Origin: Axinella damicornis
Taxonomy: Eukaryota; Porifera; Demospongiae; Axinellida; Axinellidae
Direction of reading: 5' to 3'
Assembly: GCA_963931865.1 (NCBI GenBank)
Contig: OZ007512.1
Span: 5,788,883-5,852,882 of the forward strand
Length of the DNA: 64,000 nt
Within the stretch, counting starts at the first letter, position 1; every line of letters starts with the position of its first letter. Positions 11,184 to 21,889 of the stretch are shown piece after piece. The notes beneath the pieces were generated by a model, which saw only the letters and a program-made list of their open reading frames with translations, was not told the origin of the DNA and did no database searches. A program made the position numbers and the translations under genes.

Positions 11184-11900
11184 AGTATACATCCGCTGGG
11201 GCTCTACCAAGCCAGCAGTCTCCCTGCTCTATGGAGCTCCACTATGGAACATCTCCAAGGCTGAATGGAAATGTTTGAGAGGGTATATAGGAAGATTTTG
11301 CGCACTATCCAAGGTCTCCCAACTAGATGCCCAAAGGCTGAAGTGCTATGGATGGTAGGTTCTAGAAACATCAACAGCATCATCTTACATCCTTTCTCCA
11401 CTCCATTATCCAACTCCCTGACTGTGCAGCTCCTTCTGGCAAGCCTTGGCTCACAATACCCCAATACCCCAAGTCATGGGCCTCCACAATGCAGCAGCAA
11501 CTCAACTTACCGGACATCTCTGCCCTGGCTGCCAACTCTTTCTCATCAGGAACCTGGCGCGGAAATTAAGGCTTATTGGCTCAGCTAAACCTCCTCGAGG
11601 AAGCTGAAGGAAAAAGAGACCTTGACCTCCTGACCCAGTGCGGCACCAATGCCAACGCTCCAGCCCCACAATGGAAGGTTACTCATAACGCCAGCATGCT
11701 GCACCTAACAGCCAGTTCAGAGTGTCCTTGGTTGTCACGTCCTGGACTCACTGTAGTCTCTACACGCAAGCTGTGCAAGTCCGGGGTGGAAGATGTGACA
11801 CACTTCCTAGCTACCTGCAGTGCTCTGCTGGTGCAACACCAGGTACTGCTCAGCCATGCGCCACTCATGTTTCCCGACCCAGCACTAGGGGTATGTACAT
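11184..11900 (+). pseudogene. non-LTR retrotransposon 3' ORF remnant (copy B)
   Basis: Same fragment as 3429-4220. Here the last part is open for 115 codons (11576-11923) and contains KLCKSGVEDVTHFLATC, the Cys-rich LINE C-terminal block. The upstream block FERVYRKILRTIQGLPTRCP is in another frame (from 11265). Non-functional. Confidence 0.65.
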
Positions 11901-12232
11901 TATGCTTTTTCTTTTGCCTATAATACTATTCTGCTATGGTCAAAGGCATTCCCTATTATGCTTTTGCAAAGCTCAAAATTCATTGTGCTTTCTTATTTTT
12001 CTTGAAATTCAACTTTTTTGAAATATTTTTAAAATGACTCTTTCTGTAGCGGTCACTACATGTACTTACTGTTCACTAGCTAACTCACAGGTACTGTTCA
12101 TATGTTCTAGTTCTGCTGCACGTGAATCATGATTAGAATCTAAAGTAACAGTGCCTAGTTCAAGAAACTGTCGGATTGGTGAATTGCGAAGAGCAGTTTG
12201 TGCTGCATTGGTAGTTTGACACATCAGTAATC

Positions 12233-12456
12233 AGGGCTGAGAACCAGAGTGGTCTAACCCAAAATCAAGTACTGGAAATTGCATGAATTGCACAAAAATG
12301 GAGTAAAAAATATGCAATGGGTATGAGCATATGACCGAAATTTTGAAATTCTTGAAATTTCAGCAGCTCCTGAAACACATTTTAACAGTATTCTCAAGTT
12401 TAAGGGGGCTAGTTCAATGTTTGTGGGTTAGACAGACCACTATGGTTCTCAGACCT
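12233..12456. mobile_element. 224-bp terminal-inverted-repeat insertion (MITE-like)
   Basis: Present in copy B and absent from copy A (near 4557). Ends are cagggctgagaaccagagtg and its near-complement ctatggttctcagacct, giving inverted repeats of about 28 bp with ggtctaaccc inside. The interior is non-coding. The target duplication cannot be fixed because the site is AT-rich. Confidence 0.75.
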
Positions 12457-13755
12457 TCATTATTATGCTGAAACTTTTGCCAGCATAATATACACGTCAA
12501 GCCTACCCAGCTGATGTAAAAGCCTTTGCATCAGCCTTTGCTGCCATGATGATGGCATATATGATCCTGTGTTTAGTGGATCAATAATCTGGAAATTCAA
12601 GAATTCCACTGAGAAATACATGTATATATAGTGTGCATGAGGCACAAAATGAGTAAAGAAAGGTGTTGGTATGAGCAAAATGTTTGCAGTTTATAGCTAG
12701 CCACATTCCCAGGCCTTCTCGCCCCAGCGTTTGTCAATTTGCAGTGCTAACTGGTGTGAGAAGGCCTGGAAATGAGGCTACCGTTAGAGTTCATAGTTAC
12801 AGAAATGTTGGGGGGGGGGAAATATCACATTACAATCTTTAACAGTAATGAGTATGAGATAAAAATTAAGTCTCCTCGATGGTAGTTCAGGGTTTCATTA
12901 AGCTTCTCGGCCGTTCAATTATTAAGACCAGCCATGTACAGGCATGCATATCTGCACTGTTACAATAACGTGGTGAACATCACTAGCAACATTTTCACTA
13001 CACTGTAATGATACAGTTATATGTGGTGACGGTCATGCACTACTGCAACATGGTTGTGATGCATTTATAGGTGGTGATGGTCACTACTCTTGTGGGTAGA
13101 TTATTGGTGAAGTTCACTACCAACACTCTAAACAGTGTAGCCTGCATGTGGATATTATCTGGTTTCCAGACCTGATGGGAACAACACCTACATGGACTTG
13201 TGGGAGGGGCTGACAACCTAACAAATCAAATTTCAGGTGGAATGGAAATGGAATTGGCATATATGACTGTGTGGGAATTGCTATAGCTGCAAGTGAATAA
13301 TGAGGTGCTGTGACCACTGCACACTATTCTGAGAAATGTATTATGGAGTGGTAAGCATGTACGCATGCACTCCATTGCCGTGACACACAGTCATACATGA
13401 CTGTGTAAGATGACAGAGCCCAATACATGCACTCATGAATGTAGCTACAGGTGGAGAGGAGTGTGCTGACATGCACTTTGCACTATCTGAAGTTCTTTGT
13501 TCACATCTCAAAACGTTTCAGGTGATTCACTATTTTGTATAATTTATGCACTGTCAGGCAAGCTTTAGCTTACCTGATTCCCTCACACTCCCTTTACAGT
13601 TCATAATCATGTGAATGAGCACTGATATAATTATGCTTTTAAGGATTTTCTAAAGTCCACCCCTGGCTCCCAAGGCCAGGCATTCACTCACTTGCACAAC
13701 GTACTGCTGACACTTAGTTTAGAGTATACAGAGGGTTAGATACGGTGTAGCTACA

Positions 13756-14334
13756 TGTATAACATAGAAATCTGGTGAAGGGAATGTCCTATAGCCATGC
13801 ACCCATGCACTTGCATTTAGTCTTGACTCCACCAGGTTTCCAACAGAATGGGCCGGAGAATCTAACATATACCAAATAGTGAATCGCCTTAGCTTTTATC
13901 CTGAGATAAGGCAACGTGCACATCAGTACACTCCACTCCACCTGTACATTCATGAAATCAATGTAGCTGAAGCAAAACTTCAGGTGGAATGGAATGCCAG
14001 CATGCAGCATCCCTGTAGTGTAATGTGCATACCTGCGTTGTAGCAGTGATCGATGTATCATCTGCATTGCATCATGCCTGTATCACGTGTGTATGTAGCT
14101 GGATCTGTGTGGCTATTTTCTATGAAGTAGGCTAAAGTATCAGGTCTGAAGTATCCAGCTCAATCGGCTCATCAGGTGTCTCTAGCAGAACACTACAATC
14201 CCTAAGTTAATTTACCATTCCACCCGAAATTTCAATTGATTTCATGAATGTACAGGTGGAGTGGAGTGTGCTGATATGCACCCTTCTCTATTTGTTGCAT
14301 GAAGGGCTGAAGTACACAAGCTCCGTCTACACAC
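13756..14334. repeat. inverted repeat with GGTGGAGTGGAGTG arms
   Basis: The arm at about 13913-13955 (gtacactccactccacctg) is the reverse complement of the arm at about 14240-14282. The same phrase occurs at the right end of both duplication copies (7160 and 13450). No gene seen. Confidence 0.5.
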
Positions 14335-14520
14335 ATGACATTGTGCAGTGGTGTACTGGTAGAGAGAGAGTGAGTCTGTGGCCTGGTGCTCAATTCAGGT
14401 TGAAATCCCACTAAAGCCCTTGGTTTCCGGGCTGTGTTGGAGGGTGTTTTGCCTTTAATTTTCCAAACTCACTCCAACATAAACGGTGCATTAAACACCC
14501 ATGTGACTGCATAATACACA
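14335..14520 (+). mobile_element. possible tRNA-derived SINE
   Basis: The head has an A-box-like tggtgtactggtagag and, about 45 bases later, a B-box-like aggttgaaatccca, the spacing of an RNA polymerase III promoter. A body of about 110 bases with a short inverted repeat follows. It does not fold as a full tRNA, so a SINE head is the better reading. A second copy would be needed for proof and none was seen in this window. Confidence 0.4.
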
Positions 14521-15925
14521 GTCTCTTACCCATCATGAAGGCCTTTTGCATGTATTGTTTAGCTACTGTACATGTCTTTCATACTGTACCATGAAGTCAT
14601 CCTCATGCACCCATTTCACTTAGAAATAATATAGCAAATGAATAGTTATGCACTTCACATAATAATTATATCTGTGGCAAGGTTTTCACTAACTTGCACC
14701 TTTTAGTTGTTATAGTGTGTGCTACTGGTGCATTAATTTATCCATGCAACTGTATACAACCAGTCATGTACTTTGGTTACACAAAGTATACTCAAGCTAG
14801 TATATTTTTCCTCCTGGCCGTGCCATTGTCAATCCAGCAAGTTTACACTTGCCAAGGGGTTTGATGTCCTGCAGTACCAGTGTGGAAGAACTGTCTAGCG
14901 GTTCTTAGTTTGTAGCCGACTCAGTGTACAGTAAGTATGGGTTCCACAACAGACAGTCAAAGAGTGATGATTCACAGTTGCATACACTTTATATACACTC
15001 CAGAAGAAGTACAATAAACCACAAGTATGACAATTACAATCACAGGTCATTACAATAACACAGAACAAGTCATGCCACAACCAGTTCCTATGTGAGGTAG
15101 AGAACACAAACGTTGATAACAATGGTAAGTCCACTTGTATATGCTATGCATACTCTACAGCTACAGCTACACAGAATGCAAACGTCACACCATGGTGGAA
15201 GCAGTGTTCTAGGCAGAATACAGGGAAGTGCAGGATTGAAAAATACAGAGTTTCTGGAAGACTTTAGCACCTAGTGGAAAAGCTATAATTCGAAATGATA
15301 TGCACTTCCGATTTGAGGAATGTCATTCTAAATGAAGGTTACAGGTACCCACGAATGCCATGCAACAACAGTAACTATACATTATGCAGCCCATGCCAAT
15401 TCTTACGCCACCTAAGAACTTAAACCTATTCAGACCCGCCCACTGCTTGAAAGATGAACTTCCTGCAGAGGCGTGGCTAGCTGGACACTTTGGCCCCTCC
15501 CACATACTTGTATAAATTCTGAACGCATGTGACAAACCATTCTTGTTGTGTGCAGAACTGCACCTTCAGCTTCAGGACGCAGCTAGAAGACATGAATATC
15601 TGATGACAGAGCTATAAATGAACAAGTAATTCACCGAACATCTCCAACAAAAGGTGAGGTGAAAACTAGCTCTGTCACTAGATATATAGCAGCAATTTAA
15701 ATGCTTATTTCCACCTCAATTACCTTTTTGGATACAAAAGATGTCGCATGCGTGGATTTCACACACGAATGGCTGAAATGACGTGCAGCAGGCGGGTTGT
15801 CAGCACTGCAGAGAAGGGAAGGGAAGGGAAGGGAGGGAGGGAGGGAGGGAGGGAGGAGGTGAGGGAGGGAGAGAGGTAGTTGGCACTGAGTATTTACTGC
15901 AACCAGCTGTACTTTGCTTTCTCAC
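14521..15925. other. no confident gene
   Basis: AT-rich, with short open frames only. Purine-rich GGGA repeats begin at about 15810 on the downstream side of the cadherin exons. Confidence 0.4.
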
Positions 15926-16130
15926 CTGTGACAGTGACAGAAACAGTAGTCGACCACCTCCCCCCTGGGTTAGTATCCGATTCACTGTCTGTAGCTTAGA
16001 CAGGGAAGGAGGGAAAGAAAGAGGAGGGGGAAAAAAGGAAGGAGGGGGGAGGGGGAAAGGAGAAGGCGGAAGGAAAGGAGGAAGGAGGGAGGTGGGAGGA
16101 GGGGAGGAGAGAGGAAATATTTGTTTTCAC
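15810..16130. repeat. GGGA-rich purine tracts
   Basis: Two blocks (about 15810-15870 and 16000-16115) of gggagg/ggaa repeats lying in the cadherin introns. Reading frames over them are low-complexity artefacts. Confidence 0.85.
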
Positions 16131-17126
16131 TGCAAGCAACAAGTGAAAGCATGAATAAGCTAGGCGAGATCCAGTGTGGTGGCATGACAATATGACAGCT
16201 TGAGGACGTGGTAATCACTCACTTTTCGTTACCGGGCCCACTCAGGGAGTAGTGCACCTCCCCAAATGTCCCGCTATCTCAATCAGCAGCTGTCACAACT
16301 TCCACAGTGGAGCCAACCGGCAGGTTCTCACAGATGGCGAAGTCGTACGTTGTGTTCTCAAACAAAGGGTCATTGTCATTGATGTCAACTACTTGGACAT
16401 TAATGATAATGTCGGCAGCATTTTCTGTCATTGACGGTGACTGTGACTGATTATGATAGTGGTCACTTGGACATCCCTGGAGGGGGAGGAGGGGTGGGAG
16501 AGAGAGGGAACGAGTGGTGGGAGCAGAGGGAGGAGGAGGAGTAGGGGGATGGGAGGAAGAGAGTGGGAGGGATAGGGGAGGGGGAGGGGAAGAGAGTGGG
16601 AGGGATAAGGGAGAAGGGGTGGGAGGGAGAGGGGAGGAGGGTGGGAGGGAAGGAGAAGGTCAAGGGGAGGAAGGAGGTATGGGAGGAAGGAGGTATGGGA
16701 GGAAGAGGAGAGGAGAATGAGAAGGGGGAGGAGGGGGTGGGAGGGACAGGGGAGGAGGGTGGGAGAGGGAGGGAGAAGGGAGGAGGGTGGGAAGGAGAGG
16801 AAGGAGGGATGGAAGAAGTGGAGAGGAAGAGTGGGAGGGGAAGGGGAGAGGGAGAGGGTGGTAGGGAGAGGGGAGGAGGGGTGGGAGGGAGGGAGAGAAA
16901 AGCAGGGTGAGGAGAGGGTGCACAGTCGTACAGGTCATACCCCCGGTTGTGATTTCAAATGACAGGGGAGTTAGGTCACCATCAGCACCATAGCCTGCGG
17001 AGTGTGTGTGTCAGTACAAACTTGCCAACTTGATCTGGACCACTAACACCCTCACCCACAGCTGCCAACTTGGAATGAGTGGCAATCAGTGTTTCATTTA
17101 CAAAATTAAATTGTAGCAATGCAAAG

Positions 17127-17157
<31 letters not shown>

Positions 17158-17620
17158 AGGATACCACTTTGGTTTGGTATCAAAGACCATTAACCCTACG
17201 ACCATTAACCTACGTACCGCTACCAACTTGACTACCATGAATAACACCCACTTCAGAGTTGCCACGCCCACTGAATTGGCTAATCAACATCATGATTGAC
17301 CGAGGGGTAAAACTATGTCTTTCTTGGAATAGTCTACCTAAAATCACAGCATGTGTAACACATTTCAATGTTGGTCTTGTCAGGGGGAGAAATTTCGGTC
17401 AATGATAATAGCGTGAGATTGAACACAAAAGTGTGGGACCCACCCAGTGTGTGACACTTGGTAGCTATGCCTCACCTCTAGCCGGATGACAACAGTGCCA
17501 GCAACCTGTTGCTCGGTTACATTCACCTGCACCTCCTCCACCATCACACGGTCACTGAAAAACATTGGTACATTGTCGTTGAGGTTCTCAACCATCACCC
17601 GGAGTTCCATTACTCCAAGG
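15926..17620 (-). CDS. cadherin-repeat protein, partial gene (four exons)
   Basis: Exons read on the minus strand: 17620-17476 (phase 2 in, 0 out), 16994-16941 (1,1), 16446-16223 (0,2) and 15988-15926 (1,1). The first has VMVENLNDNVPMFFSDRVMV, the calcium-binding inter-repeat linker (xNDNxPxF). The third has VVDINDNDPLFENTTYDF followed by ENLPVGSTVEVVTAAD and DSGTFGEVHYSLSG, a linker plus the start of the next extracellular cadherin repeat. The fourth ends RWSTTVSVTVTG, a late beta-strand of a repeat. Phases do not all join, so some exons are missing or unrecognised. The third exon has an in-frame TGA (16279-16281) between AAD and DSG. No signal peptide, membrane segment or cytoplasmic tail is in the window. 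It is either a pseudogene fragment or part of a large gene with one nonsense change. Confidence 0.65.
16279..16281 (-). other. in-frame TGA in cadherin exon
   Basis: Lies in the conserved AxDxDSG calcium-binding motif. The frame continues on both sides with cadherin residues to a normal donor, so it is a single nonsense change (for example from CGA) rather than an intron end. Confidence 0.75.
16480..16918. repeat. GGGAGG minisatellite
   Basis: About 440 bases composed almost only of G and A on the plus strand, with loose units such as gtgggagggaaggggaggag. It occupies most of one cadherin intron, so the sense (minus) strand of that intron is C/T-only. Confidence 0.9.
17131..17157 (+). repeat. 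poly-G tract (27 G)
   Basis: Uninterrupted run of 27 G, followed by aggataccac. Confidence 0.95.
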
Positions 17621-17689
17621 CTGAGGAGGGAGGGATGGAAATTTTGCCATTGGTTGCAAAGGTCCAGAGGGTATCAATCATCTGTCTTG

Positions 17690-17890
17690 CGAACGCTCTG
17701 ACATCCAGCATTTTGGACAGACAGCACAAGACAGGCGTTGAGATTCTTCACTGGGCACTGCCCTCAGTGTGCCTACCATGTTTCTACCTGATGGCACCAC
17801 ATGTGACCAGATCTCCCAAGCCTTCCTCCACCGTATTTCATACTAGAAGTGATCATATACTGGAGCTGGGAACTTGGCCAATACCACGAT
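17690..17890. repeat. dispersed repeat with GACCAGATCTCCC core
   Basis: Shares ctctgacatcc, ttggacagacag, ctacctg and tgaccagatctccca(a/g)gccttcctcca with 22070-22225, 21890-21975 (inverted) and 44845-44960. Non-coding. Confidence 0.6.
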
Positions 17891-17989
17891 ACATAACCAT
17901 GCATCTATCGACACACAAAAACATTCTCACGACCCTTGTCTGAACGAACATGAGAGGGAACATTGAAAATACTAACCGCTTCCTCAAAC

Positions 17990-18440
17990 AACTTCAAGAC
18001 AGTCTGGTTACACATCTACAAAATCCACCAATTCCTCCGTTAACCACAAATCGTCGTCGAATCGGGCTGTGGTGGCCATCATGAATTTGGCCATGGAACA
18101 TTGTGTTCTTCTGCCAATAACTTGTTCACCTGATAGGATCTAAACGCTGTAGCACCTGAGGTACCCTTTTTCGCTGAACTCTTACTCCAATTGATATGAA
18201 TGAGACTCCCAGAATGAGGCATTTCAGCTTGAACAGCTCTTCCAAATCTCTGTCACTGATGTCTGTAAATTTATCCAGTACTATGTTATTTTCCTTCAGT
18301 CATCTCCACAAGGTGGTTCGGCTAATGAGTAGGGCCTTGGCAACTTCACTTAGAGAATACCCCGCATCTAGCTGAAGTGCAGTTTGGGACAACCTGAGGT
18401 GTCTGTTGCACCTGACGCAGTGTCGCAACCCATAATTCCA
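17990..18440 (-). pseudogene. integrase-core element, decayed copy 2
   Basis: Same family as 263-1615. On the minus strand it has LDAGYSLSEVAKALLISRTT (helix-turn-helix region), then a TGA at 18300-18302, then DKFTDISDRDLEELF, VLQRLDPIR, and a degraded IHDGHHSPIRRRFVVNGG corresponding to the WHIDGxHKLIRW / VVHGG core of copy 1. Stop codons and frame loss make it inactive. The HTH part is better kept than in copy 1, so the two together outline the N-terminal half of the family. Confidence 0.65.
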
Positions 18441-18939
18441 GCAGGAATACGATCATCTGGTGCATCCTGCCAAAACAGAATTTGCAAATTAGCAAAGGCA
18501 TTCAGGGGAGATATTAGTAGCAAAACCAAAGTACCTCCTGCTGCTGATCTGCATCAGTGGCACTACCACTGCTGTATTGTAGGCCTGCTATAATTTGCTC
18601 CACAGTGACGTGCATACGAGTTGGCATATAGACACGAAGGGTCTAGTGTAAGAACACTGACGCTCATTGAGCTTACAGCATGGCTCCGATCTATCCGAAT
18701 ACTAGACACATGGGCTGCACCAGGGGACAACGGTGCTTGGGGGCATGGCTGGTGTGGGAACTGTGCATGTGCTGATCGAGAATTAACTGTGTTGATAGTG
18801 GGATCTACCGTGGGGATCTTCAACCCAGCCTCTTTATTCTCGTAGCCAGCTATTCCTGGATCGAAGTGGTTATCGGTCAGGCAGTAATTAGGGCGATAGG
18901 AGAGGGGGCATTTCCAACTTGAGCTATTATGCGTACACT

Positions 18940-18941
<2 letters not shown>
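18441..18941. other. no confident gene
   Basis: May hold the 5' region of the integrase relic (an acceptor-like ttggcag lies near 18470 on the minus strand), but no motif was recognised. Confidence 0.3.

Positions 18942-18976
<35 letters not shown>
18942..18976 (+). repeat. poly-C tract (35 C)
   Basis: Uninterrupted run of 35 C, flanked by acttg and gggacaaatc. Confidence 0.95.
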
Positions 18977-18978
<2 letters not shown>

Positions 18979-19083
18979 GACAAATCAGTTGTTTATTATC
19001 CTATTATAGCTATCTCTGTAGGTATATCCACGGATAGTCCATTTTCTATGGACCCAATGCAGCATGTATTATGGCTACTTTTC

Positions 19084-20138
19084 ATTTAGCAGTCCTTACA
19101 GCGTTTGTTCAGACAGCCTCATTCTAGCAGTGTGGCGTTTCCATAATTTATACTGAAGCTTGTGCCGTCATCTTGGTTGGCATCATGTGTTGCAGTATCA
19201 ATCCATCACTAGCAATGAAGAATAAAGTCCTCCGCAGAACGCTCAGTCAGCAGACTGCATTTCTAACAAAATATTGGCCTTGATACAAGTTTCAACAGTC
19301 GGTGTGGTAGCTAGGCGTTTGCTGTCTGCATACAGCTGTTTTGGCCAGTCCAGTCCAGTCCATGGTCCAGTCCAGTCCATGGTCCAGTCCATAGACCAGG
19401 TTTACACTCATCCCTGGCTTCCTGGGCTACAGAAGAAAGCATTGGTTGCTGAAAAAGACCTCAGTGAAGCCTGTTATCTACAAATTAGCTCACCCCTGAG
19501 AGCACGCCTGCATTCAGGAGCTCCACGAACTCAAGGCATTCTCACTGCTGCTACAGTATGCTCTACGCTGCGTCCATTCCCGGAGATCCCGAGCAGCCGT
19601 TCTCATACTCACGTTCACTAGGGTATGGAATCCGTTCCCGAAAGTCCGTTACATTACCGGTATATTCCTGTAATCTTACATTTGGCATTGAACTTTGAGG
19701 CATTGAATTTTGAAACGAAGTGCAACGGTACAGTTATTCAATGGCACAGAAATTCAATACAGTTGAATTGAGTGGAAGAAGTGGTTTCAATTCAAAGAAG
19801 TAGTATTTCAATTCAATGCTGCTACAGTTTGATTCAATGGCGAGTGAAAAAAATTCAATGAATTAGCAATGACAATTCAATGATAGCTGAAGTTTGATTC
19901 AACGGACAAGTAATATGATTCAATGATAGCTGAAACGTTCAATGGGAATCCAGAACTTCAATGATACTCGCTGAAACGTTCAATGGGAATCCAAGACTTC
20001 AATGATGCTTGCTGAAACATTCAATGGTGTGTGCGAAGAACAATTCAATGCACTAGTATCCTGACCTCAGATCCGTTACACTCTCTGTTTTTTCATTGAA
20101 TTTCGAGGCATTGAATTTTGAAACAAAATACGTTCCAT
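19084..20138 (-). repeat. dispersed repeat R1, copy C (inverted)
   Basis: Reverse complement of 2297-3347, including the CATTGAA-rich part and the conserved 87-codon frame (19274-19621 on the plus strand, here extended by in-frame sequence). It ends at cttttcatttagcagtcc, the same boundary as the other copies. It lacks the LINE remnant that follows copies A and B, so that fragment is not part of R1. Confidence 0.8.
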
Positions 20139-20727
20139 ACCGGACTCGCGTTAGTCACGCAAGCCAGCCTCTTCATTTACTGGTGATAACGTGTTGGTAC
20201 GTGTTGCTGATGTGCGTCAATGAATACTGAATTACTGCATGATCTTTGTCTCCTTCCTGTGCAGGCTATTAGTAAGCTAACAACGCTTGCTAATCTTCAC
20301 TGAAACGGCACAACTGAGCTGCTCAGCTGATACTACTGTAAGTATGTGTGTGGTTGCAGGGAGGGGGGGATGGGAGAGGAGAAGTATGTTTTTGAAACCC
20401 CAAATAAAATTTATGTAAGGGACACAAGTCATCCAGGTGTGAATCTTACTTGACAATAGATTCGTCCAAAAACGGAATGTGCAAATCATTCATTTTACAG
20501 TCACTTACCCTCGGGCGTGAAACTCAGGCGGCATTTCATGCCCCCATGCTCGTGACTGTAAATTGCGTACATCCCGACTAAGCGTGATCTAACTGGCTAA
20601 TCTGATGTTGTTTACTATAGCTTGTGTCACATTGCAGCACGGTTGCTATGGAGACTCCTTGGTGACCGCTGTATCGATGGCCTGGCTTCAGTTCAGTACT
20701 GCAGTGCAGAGCTGCTAGTTGTTGATA
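20139..20727. other. no gene seen
   Basis: AT-rich sequence between R1 copy C and a pogo-like fragment. A short G-run (20361-20367) and scattered open frames carry no motif. Confidence 0.35.
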
Positions 20728-20790
20728 AAGCGTCCTTTGTAGATATATTGTGACCCTATCTCGGAGGGTCCACTATCGGAGATTTTACTG
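20728..20790 (-). mobile_element. fragment of the pogo-like MITE
   Basis: The reverse complement begins cagtaaaatctccga and continues with gtggaccctccgagataggg and ctacaaaggacgcttt, matching one end of the element at 30209-30410. A TA follows the terminus. Confidence 0.65.
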
Positions 20791-20920
20791 TATACCTGCT
20801 GTCTGCATTAAACTGCATGTACATTGCATCAAGAGCGCATGAGCCGCCGAAGGCGGCAAAGGAGCGTTCAACTAGTAAACACAAGTGTGAAGCCCAGCAG
20901 TAAAAACCAAAAGTTTTTAT

Positions 20921-21004
20921 GCCCCCAGGCTCCTCCCCCAGCTTTTTGACGCATACTGTACAGTATGCGACAAAAAGCTGGGGAGGAGCCTTGGAACGAG
21001 GCTA
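20921..21004. mobile_element. fold-back element, AGCTTTTTGACGCATACTG subfamily
   Basis: Arms caggctcctcccccagcttt and its complement meet at a centre of gcatactgtacagtatgc. The right end keeps ggaacgaggcta of the family; the left end has decayed. The copy at 55949-56031 has the same centre. Confidence 0.75.
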
Positions 21005-21020
21005 CTCGCGTATACTTTTT

Positions 21021-21545
21021 TCAGATTTGATGTAATCTCAGAGCTATAGCTAGCTTCCGAGCAAATCTTGTTAAACCATCTATAGTGTCCAACACTTGTA
21101 TCAGTCTTGCAAGCAAACGCTGAGACAAAAAAGGCACTTGGGTGTCAAACGTAATTCCTGGAGCTCCAGGAAATGTCTCTAGTTCTTTTGATTGGTAATT
21201 TTCAACAACGTATGTGTATGTGTCATCTGTAGGGAAAACAGCTTGTAGATTTGAGTTGAGTTCTTGCCATGTAAGTGTAGTTGGTGGTGGAGTAAGAGTA
21301 GATGGATTGGACAAAGATTTGGGTGGTTGACATTTAGACTTGTGAAGATCAAAGGCACACAGTGACTCAGTCTCAGTCTCATTACCAGTAAGTGTAGTTG
21401 GTGGTGGAGTAAGAGTAGATGGATTGGACAAAGATTTGGGCGGTAGTGCAACAAAGAACTCAGAGCTATGGCTGAGATCTGTATGTTCTATGCCTCGTTG
21501 GGATGGATGAGGGGTCATGGGTGTGATTGGTATCTTAGTGCACAC
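21021..21545 (-). CDS. hypothetical protein, proline-rich with internal repeat
   Basis: A 174-codon frame on the minus strand. It contains a duplicated segment PPKSLSNPSTLTPPPTTLT (a direct DNA repeat of about 57 bp at 21388-21443 and 21272-21328) and a more globular end, ITFDTQVPFLSQRLLARLIQ then FARKLAIALRL, with a stop at 21021. The end has the look of amphipathic helix. Part of the 3' end (about 21022-21115) is repeated at 53365-53470 in the channel gene, so this may be a mobile segment. No family recognised and no splice evidence; could be an exon or chance. Confidence 0.35.
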   Translation of the reverse strand: MCTKIPITPMTPHPSQRGIEHTDLSHSSEFFVALPPKSLSNPSTLTPPPTTLTGNETETESLCAFDLHKSKCQPPKSLSNPSTLTPPPTTLTWQELNSNLQAVFPTDDTYTYVVENYQSKELETFPGAPGITFDTQVPFLSQRLLARLIQVLDTIDGLTRFARKLAIALRLHQI

Positions 21546-21889
21546 AATAGCCTGAGCAGTGTTCTTGCTAGAAATCTACATCCAAATGGTGCACAATGTA
21601 TAATTGTATCAAGCAGACATGTGAACGGCTTTGTTTACACACTACTGTTGAATGTTAAGTGGGAAACCCTGCCAGCAGCTGCTGTGGGCAGGGAAATAAA
21701 TAATTAAGGAAGCATCCAAATGGTGCACCTACTTAAGTTTACTACATCCAAATGGAGATTCGATTAACCAAATGGTGCTGCACCGTCTGCTAAAGGCCTA
21801 GCGAGAACACTGAGCCTGAGGGTATAGATTATAGAAGGTATGACTCTATAGTATCTATGCTGAAGGGGTTTCCCTGAGAGATCATTAGT
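21546..21889. other. no gene seen
   Basis: Contains three copies of ccaaatggtgcac-like text (about 21584, 21716, 21770), which suggests a small degenerate repeat; nothing coding. Confidence 0.35.

Larger units (their letters stand above)
10130..13755. repeat. segmental duplication, copy B
   Basis: Second copy of 2493-7455. It lacks the LINE but has its own fold-back insertion at 10168-10259 and an inverted-repeat insertion at 12233-12456. A run of ten G at about 12810 is also private to this copy. Confidence 0.85.

Noticed and set aside
14335..14420. Functional tRNA gene
   Set aside because: Boxes present, but the arms do not pair into a cloverleaf.
16514..16962. Gly/Arg/Glu-rich proteins over the GGGA minisatellite
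   Set aside because: Low-complexity translations on both strands; no codon structure.
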